The notes under the pieces are model-generated. The model saw nothing but the letters and a program-made list of their open reading frames with translations, did no database searches and was not told the origin of the DNA. The translations under genes and the position numbers were made by a program. A stretch of 64,000 nucleotides of DNA. Source: Ruegeria sp. ANG-R. Its GTDB lineage: Bacteria > Pseudomonadota > Alphaproteobacteria > Rhodobacterales > Rhodobacteraceae. The stretch is taken from assembly GCF_000813985.1 (NCBI RefSeq), contig NZ_JWLJ01000001.1:1104453-1168452 (forward strand), read 5' to 3'. Shown piece by piece: positions 24,564 through 34,641 of this stretch (within the stretch, counting starts at the first letter, position 1; each line of letters starts with the position of its first letter).

Positions 24564-25192
24564 CTGATCCCTTCTCTGTCTTTTGCGACGCGGTAATAGG
24601 CCCAGAGCACGCGGGCCGCAACCGATCGCCAAGGCGACCATGCTTCGGCCATCTGGCGTAACTCTTTGTCGGTTGGTCGTTTTGGCAAATCGTAAAGAAT
24701 TCGAGCTGCCTCCTGCAGCGCCAGATCACCCGGCGCAATGACATCGGCGCGGCCCAGCGAGAACATGGCGTAAATCTCGGCAGTCCAGACACCGATCCCT
24801 GGCACTTGGGTCAAAACCGCAACCACCTCGTCATCCGGCGCATCGCGCAGCGCCTTGTAGTCGATCCGAGCCTCGGCCAAGGCGCGGGCATAGCGGATTT
24901 TCTGACGGCTGAGACCCACCGCCCTCAAATCATCATCAGTGGCCCACATGATCTTGCGCGGGCCGGTCAATTTCGCATCTTGCAACCGTTTCCAGATCGC
25001 GTTTGCCGAGGCCACGCTGACCTGCTGACTGACGATCGCGCTGAGCAGTTGGGCGAACCCGTCTGGCTTGCGCCGCAAAGGCAAAGGGCCGGTTTGCTCC
25101 ATCGCATAAGCCATCCGTGGACAAGCCTCGGCCAGCCACTCGGCCCCTTCGGTTACGCAGTCCGGCGTTTCGATGATGCGTCCAACGGACAT
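24560..25192 (-). CDS. DNA-3-methyladenine glycosylase II (HhH-GPD)
   Basis: 210 residues, AlkA-like without the N-terminal TATA-fold domain. LLSAIVSQQVSVASANAIW starts the HhH-GPD domain, LTQVPGIGVWTAEIYAMFSL is the helix-hairpin-helix, and VIAPGDLALQEA places the catalytic Asp. It removes alkylated purines from DNA in base-excision repair. GGAGAG before the ATG at 25192 fixes the start. It is the first gene of an operon with an esterase and an acetyltransferase. Confidence 0.92.
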   Translation of the reverse strand: MSVGRIIETPDCVTEGAEWLAEACPRMAYAMEQTGPLPLRRKPDGFAQLLSAIVSQQVSVASANAIWKRLQDAKLTGPRKIMWATDDDLRAVGLSRQKIRYARALAEARIDYKALRDAPDDEVVAVLTQVPGIGVWTAEIYAMFSLGRADVIAPGDLALQEAARILYDLPKRPTDKELRQMAEAWSPWRSVAARVLWAYYRVAKDREGIR

Positions 25193-25290
25193 GCACTCTC
25201 CGATAAGTGATCCTTGTCCGCACGTTAGGCGGATGTGCCGCATATGCAACCCGCTTGTGCCGAGTCTCAATCCTAGATAACCATTCGCGC

Positions 25291-26517
25291 ATGACAACGA
25301 TCACTGCCACCGCCAACGACAGTCAGGCTAAACGCAACGTTGCCGTTCTGGTGGCGGCGCAGGCGATCCTGGGCGCGCAGATGCCCATCATGTTCATCGT
25401 CGGCGGGCTGGCCGGGCAGTCGCTGGCAAGTAATGCCTGCCTTGCGACACTGCCCATTTCGCTGATCGTTTTGGGGTCGATGCTGGCCGCCACCCCGATC
25501 TCGGCCATCATGCAACGCTGGGGGCGCCGCGCCGGTTTCCTCGTAGGCTCAGGCGCCGGGGCGGCTGGCAGCATCGTCGGGGCGTATGGCCTGTTTCTCG
25601 GTTCGTTTCCGGTTTTCCTGGCGGGCAGTTTCCTGACCGGTATCTACATGAGCGCACATGGCTTCTATCGCTTCGCCGCAGCAGACACCGCATCAGACGC
25701 GTTCCGGCCCAAGGCGATCTCATACGTTATGGCGGGCGGTTTAGCCGCAGCGATCATCGGCCCACAGATCGTAAAACTGACATCGCAAGCCTATGTGATC
25801 CCGTTTCTGGGCACCTATCTCGCGGTAATTGGCATCAACCTTCTCGGGTCGGTTCTGTTCTTCTTTCTCGACATCCCGACCCCACCCAAACCCGCCGAGG
25901 ATGCACCCAAGGGACGCACACGCTGGGAACTGCTAAAAACCCCGCGCATCGCGGTCGCAATCATCTGCGCGATGGTCTCCTACGCGTTGATGAACCTTGT
26001 CATGACATCGACCCCTTTGGCGGTCGTCGGATGCGGATTTACCGAGAACAACGCAGCCGATATCGTAACCAGCCATGTGCTGGCGATGTATATTCCCAGC
26101 TTTTTCACAGGCCATCTGATTGCCCGCTTTGGGGTTGAGAAGATCGTAGCTTTGGGGTTGGCCATTCTGGGCGGCGCCGGGATTGTCGCCTTGCAGGGCG
26201 TCGACCTGGGCAATTTCTTTGTCTCGCTCATCCTTCTGGGCATTGGCTGGAACTTCGGCTTTATCGGCGCAACCAGCATGTTGGCCGCTTCGCATGAGGT
26301 TCATGAACGCGGGCGTATGCAGGGCCTGAACGACCTTCTCGTCTTTGGCGGCGTCACTTTCGCCTCGCTGGCCTCGGGCGGGTTGATGAACTGCTCGGGC
26401 GGCTCAGCGGTCGAGGGCTGGACGGCGGTAAACCTCGCGATGATCCCGCTGCTGACTTTGGCAGGTGGCGCGCTGCTGTGGCTGGTCCTCAGACCATCGG
26501 ACCCCCAGACAATCTGA
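25291..26517 (+). CDS. Major facilitator superfamily transporter
   Basis: 408 residues, 12 predicted helices. The helix 2-3 loop has ISAIMQRWGRRAGFLVGSGAG (an MFS motif A variant), and a cytoplasmic loop with PAEDAPKGRTRWELL splits the halves. Helix 8-9 repeats the motif weakly (GHLIARFGVEKIVALG). It is a single gene divergent from alkA and convergent with the phytoene-synthase-like gene (2-nt gap). No substrate-specific motif is recognised. Confidence 0.88.
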   Translation: MTTITATANDSQAKRNVAVLVAAQAILGAQMPIMFIVGGLAGQSLASNACLATLPISLIVLGSMLAATPISAIMQRWGRRAGFLVGSGAGAAGSIVGAYGLFLGSFPVFLAGSFLTGIYMSAHGFYRFAAADTASDAFRPKAISYVMAGGLAAAIIGPQIVKLTSQAYVIPFLGTYLAVIGINLLGSVLFFFLDIPTPPKPAEDAPKGRTRWELLKTPRIAVAIICAMVSYALMNLVMTSTPLAVVGCGFTENNAADIVTSHVLAMYIPSFFTGHLIARFGVEKIVALGLAILGGAGIVALQGVDLGNFFVSLILLGIGWNFGFIGATSMLAASHEVHERGRMQGLNDLLVFGGVTFASLASGGLMNCSGGSAVEGWTAVNLAMIPLLTLAGGALLWLVLRPSDPQTI

Positions 26518-26519
26518 TC

Positions 26520-27296
26520 TTACCAGCGACCGGTCGCAGCGGTCCGCATCAGAGAAAACCGGCGGCGGATTTCGCCTTGTGCCAGGGTTCCTGCGGCAAC
26601 GCGCTCGGGCTGATCTGAGGCCTTTCGCAGCGCCCACTCGGTCTGCCATCCTGCGTAAAGCGCGGGCCGTGCCTGCGCGGAAACCTCACCGCGGGCGGAA
26701 CGTGCACGCGCTAGGCGATCCAAACCCCTCTGCGCCAATGCCCGAACCCCTTCCCGCGTACCATCCAGCAAAGGGATACGGCCCCGCGCCTCAAGTTCCG
26801 GAATGGCACGGAGCCAGTTCGCGACCCCCGTCGCATAGCCGAAATCGCGCAGTACCTGCTCCTCAGCCGCGCCCAACGCCTGTGCGGACACCACCATCAG
26901 AGTTCCGGCGCTGTGATTGATGTAGGCGTCAAAATGCGCCTCATCCTCAAAAGGATCACGATAGATATCCCACCGCCTTACAGCCACATACTCATCCAAC
27001 TGTGCCGCCAGATGTGGTGAAAGCACGCGCGATAAGGGTGAGACGACCTCGTGCCGCCGAACGGTCGGGCCTTCGGCGATCTCTTGCAGGGCGTCGCGCC
27101 ACCACTGCAGCCGCATCTCGGCAATCATCGATTCCTGTGTCACCCACGGCGCCCGGGCCACCTCGACGTTCAACGCGTAAAGTGGGAACAGAACAGCGCG
27201 CGCCGCTACAGGTGCGGCCATAGCGGCCATGAAGCGATCAGGATCGGCCCGATGTACCAATGCAGCGCAGGACCTGATATCGTCATCAAACTCCAC
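26520..27296 (-). CDS. Squalene/phytoene-synthase-fold protein, probably non-catalytic
   Basis: 258 residues with the overall isoprenoid-synthase fold (FPLYALNVEVARA; EMRLQWWRDALQEIAEG; FGYATGVANWLRAIPELEARGRIPLL). Both Asp-rich Mg2+-diphosphate motifs expected of active enzymes are replaced (LNVEVARA and WLRAIPELEA). This resembles the NDUFAF6 branch, linked in eukaryotes to complex I assembly. The GTG start sits 1 nt after the cimA stop, making it the third gene of cysS-cimA-this. A structural or assembly role is inferred. Confidence 0.82.
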   Translation of the reverse strand: MEFDDDIRSCAALVHRADPDRFMAAMAAPVAARAVLFPLYALNVEVARAPWVTQESMIAEMRLQWWRDALQEIAEGPTVRRHEVVSPLSRVLSPHLAAQLDEYVAVRRWDIYRDPFEDEAHFDAYINHSAGTLMVVSAQALGAAEEQVLRDFGYATGVANWLRAIPELEARGRIPLLDGTREGVRALAQRGLDRLARARSARGEVSAQARPALYAGWQTEWALRKASDQPERVAAGTLAQGEIRRRFSLMRTAATGRW

Positions 27297-27297
27297 G

Positions 27298-28932
27298 TTA
27301 TTCGGCAGCCGCCGAGTGTGGGGCGCAATCGCTTACCAGCTTCCACTGAATCGCGTCCAGCAGAGCCTCGAACGAGGCGTCGATTATGTTCGCGCTTACG
27401 CCAACGGTGGACCAGCGCCGCCCCTGACCGTCTTCGCTGTCGATGATCACCCGAGTCACCGCCTCGGTCCCGCCCTGAGTGATGCGCACCTTGAAGTCGA
27501 CCAGCCGCATATCCGCAAGTATTTGCGAATACTGCCCTAAATCCTTGGCCAAAGCCTTGGCCAGCGCGTTCACCGGTCCGCGATCGCTGCCACTCTCATC
27601 AAGCGATTCACTGACCGAAAGCCGTTTCTCACCGTCGACCTTCACGACAACAACCGCCTCGGACAGGCTGACCATCTTGTTGTATTTATTCTTCCGGCGC
27701 TCAACGGTCACCTTATAGCGCTTGACCTCGAAGAAATCGGGCAGTTGTCCCAACTCATCACGCGCCAGCAACTCAAAACTGGCCTGCGCAGTGTCATATG
27801 AATACCCCTCGGCTTCGCGCAGTTTGATCCGCTCCAAAATACGCCCCAACGCCGGATCACCGGCTTCGACGGTCAACCCGGCATCGGTCAGGCGCTTGCG
27901 CAGGTTCGACTGCCCGGCCTGGTTCGACATTGGAATGATGCGCGCGTTACCAACGCGTGCCGGGTCGATATGTTCATAGGTCGACGGGTCCTTGAGGATC
28001 GCGCTGGCATGAAGCCCTGCCTTGTGCGCAAAAGCCGATGCACCGACATAGGCGCTCTGCTTGCTGGGCACGCGGTTCAATATATCGTCGAGCATCCGGC
28101 TGATCCGCGTGAGCCCGGCCAGCGCTTCGGACCTCACGCCGATCTCATAGCGCGAGGCATAAGGCTCTTTCAGCATCAGCGTCGGGATCAGAGCGGTCAG
28201 GTTGGCATTGCCGCAGCGTTCCCCCAACCCGTTCAGGGTGCCCTGGATCTGTCGTGCCCCCGCATCGACCGCCGCAAGCGAGCAAGCCACCGCATTCTCG
28301 GTATCGTTATGCGTATGAATACCCAGCCGATCCCCCGGCAGACCGGCCGCAATCACCTCGGACACAATCCGCCCGACCTCAGCCGGCAAGGCGCCGCCGT
28401 TGGTGTCGCACAACACAACCCACCGCGCACCCGCGTCCAACGCGGCACGACAGACCTCGACCGCATATTCGGGGTTATCCTTGTAGCCATCAAAGAAATG
28501 CTCGGCATCGAACAGAGCTTCGCGCCCCTGCGCCACGATATGCGCAACCGAGGCCCGCACGTTCTCGGTGTTCTCCGCCAACGCGATGCCAAGTGCATCG
28601 GTCACGTGGTAGTCGTGCGACTTCCCCACCAGACAAACCGCAGGCGTTCCGGCATTCATCACGGCGGCCAACACATCGTCATTCTCGGCTGATCGCCCCG
28701 CGCGTTTGGTCATCCCAAACGCGGTCAAACAAGCCGAGGTCGCAGGCGCAGCCTCAAAGAACGCACTATCGGTCGGGTTCGCGCCGGGCCACCCCCCTTC
28801 GATGTAGTCCACTCCCAACGCATCCAAAGCCTGCGCGATCTGAACCTTTTCTGCTGTCGAGAATTGAACACCCTGCGTCTGCTGCCCGTCTCGCAAGGTG
28901 GTATCGTAAAGGTAAAGGCGTTCTTTGGTCAT
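27298..28932 (-). CDS. cimA: (R)-citramalate synthase
   Basis: 544 residues. The DRE-TIM barrel starts with [19 protein letters not shown] (catalytic Arg/Asp, metal Asp). [20 protein letters not shown] gives the metal His pair, and [11 protein letters not shown] is the signature loop. The C-terminal LeuA-type regulatory domain follows from about residue 400. It condenses pyruvate and acetyl-CoA to citramalate, the threonine-independent route to 2-oxobutyrate for isoleucine. It overlaps cysS by 4 nt (ATGA). The [16 protein letters not shown] stretch favours CimA over isopropylmalate synthase. Confidence 0.92.
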   Translation of the reverse strand: MTKERLYLYDTTLRDGQQTQGVQFSTAEKVQIAQALDALGVDYIEGGWPGANPTDSAFFEAAPATSACLTAFGMTKRAGRSAENDDVLAAVMNAGTPAVCLVGKSHDYHVTDALGIALAENTENVRASVAHIVAQGREALFDAEHFFDGYKDNPEYAVEVCRAALDAGARWVVLCDTNGGALPAEVGRIVSEVIAAGLPGDRLGIHTHNDTENAVACSLAAVDAGARQIQGTLNGLGERCGNANLTALIPTLMLKEPYASRYEIGVRSEALAGLTRISRMLDDILNRVPSKQSAYVGASAFAHKAGLHASAILKDPSTYEHIDPARVGNARIIPMSNQAGQSNLRKRLTDAGLTVEAGDPALGRILERIKLREAEGYSYDTAQASFELLARDELGQLPDFFEVKRYKVTVERRKNKYNKMVSLSEAVVVVKVDGEKRLSVSESLDESGSDRGPVNALAKALAKDLGQYSQILADMRLVDFKVRITQGGTEAVTRVIIDSEDGQGRRWSTVGVSANIIDASFEALLDAIQWKLVSDCAPHSAAAE

Positions 28933-30329
28933 TCGACCCCCTCTAACTTGGCAGCATCGAATCCGGCACCCGGCACCAGTTCAACACCATCCTTGCTCAT
29001 CCGAACCTCCAGCCCAGCCGAGACATATACGGCCTTAAGGCGATCAACCTCAGAAAAATCCTTGCTCTGCATGGCAAGCGCCCGCGCATCAGCCAGTTTC
29101 AGCGCGAGGGATGACAGATCGACCGATGCCGTCTCCGCCCAAGTCCCCATATCTTCCGCCAACAACCCAAGCACCCGCGCGCTTGCCAGCAACAGCGCAG
29201 CATCCCCCTGTGACGCAAGCCGGTGAAGTTCCGCGATGGCACCTGCTGTATTCAGATCATCCGCAAGCGCATCGATGACCGCAGGTGCCGCGCTGGCTGC
29301 GGGCTCGATGCCCGCTGTCAGCGCCCGCCACTTGCGCAACGTCGCCTCGGCCTCCCGCGCCTTTTTCTCGGTCCAGTCCATCGGTTTGCGATAATGGGTC
29401 TGCAGAAACACGAACCGGATCACCTCGCCAGGAATGCCTTGCTCCAACAGATCATGAACTGTGAAGAAGTTCCCCAGAGACTTGGACATCTTCTTGCCTT
29501 CGACCTGCAGCATCTCGTTGTGAAGCCAGAACCGGGCGAACTCGCCCTCCGGATGCGCGCAGCAGCTTTGAGCGATCTCATTTTCATGATGCGGGAACAT
29601 CAGATCATTACCGCCACCGTGAATGTCAAAACTATCACCCAGCAGCTCATGACTCATCGCCGAGCATTCAATGTGCCATCCCGGACGCCCCCGACCCCAC
29701 GGGCTGTCCCAACCAGGCAACTCATCGGTCGAGGGTTTCCAAAGCACGAAATCCATCGGGTTCTTCTTGTATGGCGCGACCTCAACCCGCGCCCCGGCGA
29801 TCATGTCATCTACAGACCGCCCCGACAGCGCGCCATAGCGCTCCTTCCATGTATCCACCGCGAACAACACATGACCTTCGGCGGCATAGGCGTGCCCCTT
29901 GGCGATCAGGTCTTCGATCATCGCGATCATCTGTTCGATATATTGCGTGGCACGCGGCATCTCGTTCGGCTCCATCGCGCCGAGTGCCCCCATGTCATGC
30001 AGATACCAGCCGATGGTCTCGTCCGAACGTTCCTGCACCAACTGTTCCAAAGTCCCCGCAGCGCCAGCCTGCTTGCGCGCCAGCGCGGTCGCGTTGATCT
30101 TGTCATCCACGTCGGTGAAGTTGCGCACATAAGTCACGTGATCCGCGCCATAGACATGCCGCAGCAAACGGTAGAGCACATCGAACACCACGACCGGACG
30201 CGCGTTCCCAAGGTGGGCGCGATCATAAACCGTCGGACCACAGACATACATCCGCACGTTATCGGGATCGATCGGCACGAAATCCTCTTTCGTCCGTGTC
30301 CGTGTGTTGTGCAGTTTGATCGTCGTCAT
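28929..30329 (-). CDS. cysS: Cysteinyl-tRNA synthetase
   Basis: 466 residues. Class I synthetase: [19 protein letters not shown] (HIGH-like HLGN), zinc-ligand Cys/His in [14 protein letters not shown] and [17 protein letters not shown], and KMSKSLGNF as KMSKS. The DALR-like helical domain forms the C-terminus. ATG 30329 is preferred over an upstream in-frame start because [17 protein letters not shown] is the normal N-terminus. It is the first gene of cysS-cimA-phytoene-synthase-like. Confidence 0.95.
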   Translation of the reverse strand: MTTIKLHNTRTRTKEDFVPIDPDNVRMYVCGPTVYDRAHLGNARPVVVFDVLYRLLRHVYGADHVTYVRNFTDVDDKINATALARKQAGAAGTLEQLVQERSDETIGWYLHDMGALGAMEPNEMPRATQYIEQMIAMIEDLIAKGHAYAAEGHVLFAVDTWKERYGALSGRSVDDMIAGARVEVAPYKKNPMDFVLWKPSTDELPGWDSPWGRGRPGWHIECSAMSHELLGDSFDIHGGGNDLMFPHHENEIAQSCCAHPEGEFARFWLHNEMLQVEGKKMSKSLGNFFTVHDLLEQGIPGEVIRFVFLQTHYRKPMDWTEKKAREAEATLRKWRALTAGIEPAASAAPAVIDALADDLNTAGAIAELHRLASQGDAALLLASARVLGLLAEDMGTWAETASVDLSSLALKLADARALAMQSKDFSEVDRLKAVYVSAGLEVRMSKDGVELVPGAGFDAAKLEGVE

Positions 30330-30547
30330 CGGGTCGTGCTCCTGAAACAGCATGTACGTCACGCGTTGGCGCGGGCTTAGCAACTTGTCTCAGGGATGAA
30401 AACGAAAGAAACCGGCCCGCTTGAAAAATCAGCAGGTAATGCAGCAGATAATGATGCAGTTCTTCGGGTTCATGCGCTTTGACTAGCACGGGATCGGCGC
30501 TGGGCCAAGCCTTGAGTTTTTCACACCACGACGTCAGTCTATCCGCC

Positions 30548-30892
30548 ATGACCCGTGAATACGTTAATTCTGTATGCGCCGCGCTGCCCGGCGCCGAACT
30601 CTCCGACCCATGGGGCGGTGCTCATGACGCTTGGAAAGTCGGCGGCAAGATGTTTGCCTGTGTCGGTTCGGTTGGGGATGGGGTTTCGGTCAAGACACTC
30701 GACATAGAAACCGCGCAAATGCTGATCGATGCAGGGATCGGCACAAAAGCCCCCTATTTCCATCGCAGTTGGGTCCGCCTGCCCTGGGAAACCGAAGCAG
30801 ATGAGATGCAGCATCGGTTGATCACCTCCTACGACATTGTCCGAGCTTCCTTGACCAAGAAAATTCAGGCGAGTTTGCCGCCGCGAAGCTGA
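30548..30892 (+). CDS. MmcQ/YjbR-family DNA-binding-fold protein
   Basis: 114 residues with the CyaY-like fold: REYVNSVCAALPGAELSDPWG at the N-terminus and RSWVRLPWETEADEMQHRLI at the C-terminus, both typical of PF04237. The family is described as single-domain and DNA-binding-like; its function is unclear. The ATG at 30548 drops a non-conserved upstream stretch. It is divergent from cysS. Confidence 0.85.
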   Translation: MTREYVNSVCAALPGAELSDPWGGAHDAWKVGGKMFACVGSVGDGVSVKTLDIETAQMLIDAGIGTKAPYFHRSWVRLPWETEADEMQHRLITSYDIVRASLTKKIQASLPPRS

Positions 30893-30949
30893 TTGACAAA
30901 ACTGCGTCACTCTGCCCCATTCGCGACTAAAGCCGGTCGGGAGGGCGCC

Positions 30950-32125
30950 TTGAAACTATCACACCGCATCACGCATCTGACCGATGGCGGATCGGATGGC
31001 TGGGAGGTGTTCAACCGTGCACGCCGCATGATCGCCGAAGGTCATGCCGTGACTGAGTTAACCATCGGAGAGCACGATATCCGGACCGACCCGTCGATCT
31101 TGGCGACGATGGAACGCTCGGCCCGCGACGGGCACACTGGATACGCTATGGTTCCGGGTACCGACCTGCTTCGCGATACCGTGGCCGCACGCGTGCAACT
31201 GAGAACCGGCGTTCCGACCACCCGCAACAATGTCATCATCACGCCGGGCGGTCAGGCGGGGCTGTTTGCGGCGCACACAGCGGTTTGTGACCCGGGCGAT
31301 ATCGGGCTGTATCTGGACCCCTATTATGCCACCTACCCCGGCACGATACGCGGCGCTGGCGCTGTGGCCAAACGAATTGAAACACGTGCCGAAGACGCGT
31401 TTCAGCCCCGCGCAACCGATATTGAGGCAGCCGCGGACGGCGCGGTTTCCCTGCTGATCAACACCCCGAACAATCCCACCGGAGTGGTGTATTCTCCCGA
31501 AACCCTTTCCTCCATCGCCGAGCTTTGCCGGCGCCGTGATTTGTGGCTGATCTCGGACGAGGTCTATGACACGCAGGTTTGGGAAGGCGAACATCTGTCA
31601 CCCCGCGCCTTGCCGGGCATGGCTGAGCGTAGTTTGGTCATCGGCTCGATGTCTAAATCGCACGCAATGACCGGCTCACGCTGCGGTTGGATCGTGGCAC
31701 CGGAAGATGTCATCGAGCATTTGACCAATCTGGCGACGCATACAACTTATGGCGTGCCCGGTTTCATTCAGGATGCCGCGAGCTTTGCGCTGAGCGCGGG
31801 CCGTACTCTGGAGGACCAGATCGCCGAGCCGTTTCGCCGTCGGCGAGCCCTGGCGCTCGAGGTGCTTGCCGCGCAGCAGGTCGTCAGCCTGATCCCGGCT
31901 CAGGGGGCAATGTATCTGATGTTGGATATCCGCTCGACCGGCCTCAGCGGCGACGCTTTCGCGAACGCCTTGCTGGAGACACATGCCATCGCAGTAATGC
32001 CCGGCGAGAGTTTTGGCGCCGCCGCTGCCGGGCATATCCGCGTAGCCATGACAATCGCCGATGAAAGGTTCGCCGAATCTCTGCGTATCTTATGTAGCTT
32101 CGCAGCTCAGCTTGCTGAAAAATAA
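30950..32125 (+). CDS. Class I/II pyridoxal-phosphate aminotransferase
   Basis: 391 residues. IITPGGQAGLFAAHTAVCDPG (phosphate loop), INTPNNPTGVVYSPE, LISDEVYDTQVWEG (PLP Asp/Tyr) and SMSKSHAMTGSRCGWIV with the Schiff-base Lys are all present. The TTG at 30950 was chosen because GGGAGG lies 5 nt before it; the upstream in-frame ATG has no site and sits 1 nt after the MmcQ stop. The amino-donor specificity cannot be read from the sequence. Confidence 0.9.
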   Translation: MKLSHRITHLTDGGSDGWEVFNRARRMIAEGHAVTELTIGEHDIRTDPSILATMERSARDGHTGYAMVPGTDLLRDTVAARVQLRTGVPTTRNNVIITPGGQAGLFAAHTAVCDPGDIGLYLDPYYATYPGTIRGAGAVAKRIETRAEDAFQPRATDIEAAADGAVSLLINTPNNPTGVVYSPETLSSIAELCRRRDLWLISDEVYDTQVWEGEHLSPRALPGMAERSLVIGSMSKSHAMTGSRCGWIVAPEDVIEHLTNLATHTTYGVPGFIQDAASFALSAGRTLEDQIAEPFRRRRALALEVLAAQQVVSLIPAQGAMYLMLDIRSTGLSGDAFANALLETHAIAVMPGESFGAAAAGHIRVAMTIADERFAESLRILCSFAAQLAEK

Positions 32126-32149
32126 AGATTTATCTCTGAATGAGGTGTG

Positions 32150-32668
32150 TTAGAAACGGAAGGTGGTACGCAGGTTAAAGACATTCGCATCCAGGCTGCC
32201 GCCAGCCTCTGGCACGTTGTCGAAGTCCTGCCGCAACGCCTCACCGCTGATGACAAACCGGTCTCCCAGGGGATAGGCAACTCCGATCCCGTAGACGGCC
32301 GCCGTATCACTGTCGCCGGATGTGCTTGCCCGAGCGGTTCCCAGCACAACATAGCCAAGCGCCGAGCCGAAATCGTATCCGCCACGCAGTTTCAGGCGCG
32401 ACAGGCTATCAAGACTTCCCTCTGACCGGCCCAGATCCAGATTCAGGCGGTTATACTCCAACTCGCCACCAAGGACGAAACTGCCGAAATCATGATCATA
32501 TCCGATCAACGGGCCAAAGCTGGCACCGCTACCACCTGCCCCGTCGGCCCCATCAGCATCTGCATAGCCAAAGCTGAAACCGGCATAAGCGCCGGTCCAA
32601 TCCTCTGCAACAGCCGGTCCAGCGCCCACAATAAGTGCTGCGACGAGTGCGGCCGTAATTGACTTCAT
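32150..32668 (-). CDS. Small outer-membrane beta-barrel protein
   Basis: 172 residues. The signal peptide MKSITAALVAALIVGAG ends near AVAED (residue 22). Alternating amphipathic strands follow (WTGAYAGFSFGYADA; LGGELEYNRLNLDLG; VFNLRTTFRF) with a C-terminal Phe, as in OmpA/OmpX-like eight-stranded barrels. GGAGG lies 5 nt before the ATG. It is a single gene, divergent from mttB across 415 bp and convergent with the aminotransferase (24-nt gap). The function is unknown. Confidence 0.85.
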   Translation of the reverse strand: MKSITAALVAALIVGAGPAVAEDWTGAYAGFSFGYADADGADGAGGSGASFGPLIGYDHDFGSFVLGGELEYNRLNLDLGRSEGSLDSLSRLKLRGGYDFGSALGYVVLGTARASTSGDSDTAAVYGIGVAYPLGDRFVISGEALRQDFDNVPEAGGSLDANVFNLRTTFRF

Positions 32669-33083
32669 GCAGACCTCCAAACATCTGATGCCGGTTTGGG
32701 CGCATTCAAAGGGCTGCGACCTGATGGTCAATCAGCCCCAATTCCTACTTAAACCTAGGGTTTTATCCAAATAACTACGAGTAGATTAACAGATTCTTAT
32801 CGTAACGGGAAAAAACATTTGCTCACATCGATTTGCGCTCGGCTGAATGTCGACTGATCGCCACATAAAATCGGATGCAGGTCGCAAATAGAATAGATTG
32901 TGACGAAAACCCTTGAAACACTCACGACACTTAACTGAGGAAGCCGATGCAAGACGAGGTTTGGAAGATCCGCCTGATCAGCCGCACCATTGGTGCGGAT
33001 CGTGGGCGCGCAGCGCGTGGGCGACCGACGACGGTCTGAGTACACTCAACCCTGCACGTACTTTTTTCGACCGGACCAAAACT
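32669..33083. other. Divergent control region between the barrel gene and the mttB-like gene
   Basis: No gene. The half next to the barrel gene (about 32750-32930) is A/T-rich and probably holds promoters. Nearer mttB is a perfect hairpin CCGCACC/GGTGCGG (32982-32988 with 32992-32998, 3-nt loop), and a TTTTTT run starts at 33062, 22 nt before the start codon. The ribosome-binding site for mttB is poor (GGA, spacing about 10). Confidence 0.4.
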
Positions 33084-34628
33084 ATGAACGAACAAACCCG
33101 AAACTCATCGCGCAGCGGCGGACGTGCCGCGCGCCGAGCGGCCCGTGCCACAGCGCTACCGGAACATCTGCGCCCCATACGTCCCGGCATGGAAGGCGGG
33201 ACTCTGAAGGTTCTGACCCAGGCGCAGATCGAGCGCATCCACCATGCCGCGTTGACGGCACTGGAAACCATCGGTTTGGCCGATGCCCCGCAAAGCGGGA
33301 TCGACTACCTTGTGGCCGCTGGCTGCACCTTGGGCGACGACGGTCGCATCCGCTTCCCCCGCGCCCTGGTCGAAGACACCATCGCCAAGGCCAATCGCTC
33401 GATCACGCTATGCAGCCGGGATGGAAAATCCGATCTGGAACTGTCCGGTAACCGGGTTCATTATGGCACTGCCGGTGCGGCTGTCAGCATGGTCGACGTG
33501 CACGGGCAGGAATATCGTGATTCGACCCTGCAGGATTTGCACGACGCGAGCCGCATCTGTGAACAACTTGAAAACATTCACTTTGTTCAACGTCCGATGG
33601 TGTGCCGCGACATTGCCGACAATCTTGAGATGGACCTGAACACGGTCTACGCCACCACATCCGGCACATTCAAACATATCGGCACATCCTTCACCGAACC
33701 CAGCCACGTGGCTCCGGCGATTGAAATGCTGCACATGATCGCCGGCGGTGAGGACAAGTGGCGCGAACGGCCCTTTATGTCCAACTCGAACTGTTTTGTC
33801 GTGCCGCCGATGAAATTCGCCACCGAAAGCTGCGAAGTGATGGAAGAGTGTATAAAGGCCGGAATGCCGGTCTTGCTGCTTTCTGCCGGTATGGCCGGGG
33901 CAACTGCCCCCTCGACCATTGCCGGTGCGATCACCCAAGCCACCGCCGAATGTCTGGCAGGTTTGGTTTATGTAAACGCCGTAAAGCCCGGTGCCCCTGC
34001 GATTTTTGGCACTTGGCCCTTTGGTCTGGATCTGCGCACCGGTGCGATGTCCATCGGTTCTGGCGAGCAGGCGTTGCTGACGGCAGGCTGTGCCCAGATG
34101 CACCATTTCTACGACCTGCCCGGTGGCGCTGCGGCCGGCGCGTCGGATGCCAAGCTGCCGGATATGCAAGCCGGGTGGGAACAGATGTGTTCGAACGTCA
34201 TGGCCGGCCTTTCGGGCCTGAACATGGTGTATGAGGCCGCAGGTATGCACGCCTCATTGCTGGGATTCTGCCACGAAAGCCTGATCCTGAGCGATGATCT
34301 GATCGGACAGGCACAGCGCTGCGTGCGCGGCATCGAAGTGACGGACGAAACCTTAGCGCTGGATCAGATGGCCGAGGTTTGTATGGGCGGCCCCGGTCAC
34401 TATCTTGGGACCGACGCAACCTTGGGACGTATGCAGGCGGATTACGTCTATCCCACCTTTGGGGATCGCTCGTCCCCCAAAGAGTGGGTGGAACTCGGCA
34501 AACCGGACCTGATCGAAAAAGCGATCAAGCGGAAGGAAGAGATTCTGGCGGTCCCGTCTCCGGCGCGGTTCGATCCGCTTTTGGACGCTGAGATTCGTGG
34601 CAGGTTCAACATTCACTTGCCCACGTAA
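33084..34628 (+). CDS. MttB-superfamily (trimethylamine/glycine-betaine type) corrinoid methyltransferase, non-pyrrolysine
   Basis: 514 residues. After a basic Arg/Gly/Ala-rich N-terminus (SRSGGRAARRAARA) comes the MttB TIM barrel: GGTLKVLTQAQIERIHHAAL, NRVHYGTAGAAVSMVDVHG, KHIGTSFTEPSHVAPAIEM, PVLLLSAGMAGATAPSTIAG and PGAPAIFGTWPFGLDLRTG. Family members take a methyl from a methylamine or quaternary amine onto a corrinoid protein. No in-frame TAG is present, so it is the pyrrolysine-free branch that includes glycine betaine methyltransferase MtgB. The ATG at 33084 begins the conserved protein. The substrate (glycine betaine, carnitine, proline betaine or another) is open. The partner corrinoid protein is probably the one at 62.0 kb. 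Confidence 0.92.
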   Translation: MNEQTRNSSRSGGRAARRAARATALPEHLRPIRPGMEGGTLKVLTQAQIERIHHAALTALETIGLADAPQSGIDYLVAAGCTLGDDGRIRFPRALVEDTIAKANRSITLCSRDGKSDLELSGNRVHYGTAGAAVSMVDVHGQEYRDSTLQDLHDASRICEQLENIHFVQRPMVCRDIADNLEMDLNTVYATTSGTFKHIGTSFTEPSHVAPAIEMLHMIAGGEDKWRERPFMSNSNCFVVPPMKFATESCEVMEECIKAGMPVLLLSAGMAGATAPSTIAGAITQATAECLAGLVYVNAVKPGAPAIFGTWPFGLDLRTGAMSIGSGEQALLTAGCAQMHHFYDLPGGAAAGASDAKLPDMQAGWEQMCSNVMAGLSGLNMVYEAAGMHASLLGFCHESLILSDDLIGQAQRCVRGIEVTDETLALDQMAEVCMGGPGHYLGTDATLGRMQADYVYPTFGDRSSPKEWVELGKPDLIEKAIKRKEEILAVPSPARFDPLLDAEIRGRFNIHLPT

Positions 34629-34641
34629 CCCTTTGAAAACA

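Noticed and set aside
33084..34628. Pyrrolysine-containing MttB
   Set aside because: No in-frame TAG within the gene, and no pyl genes in the window.
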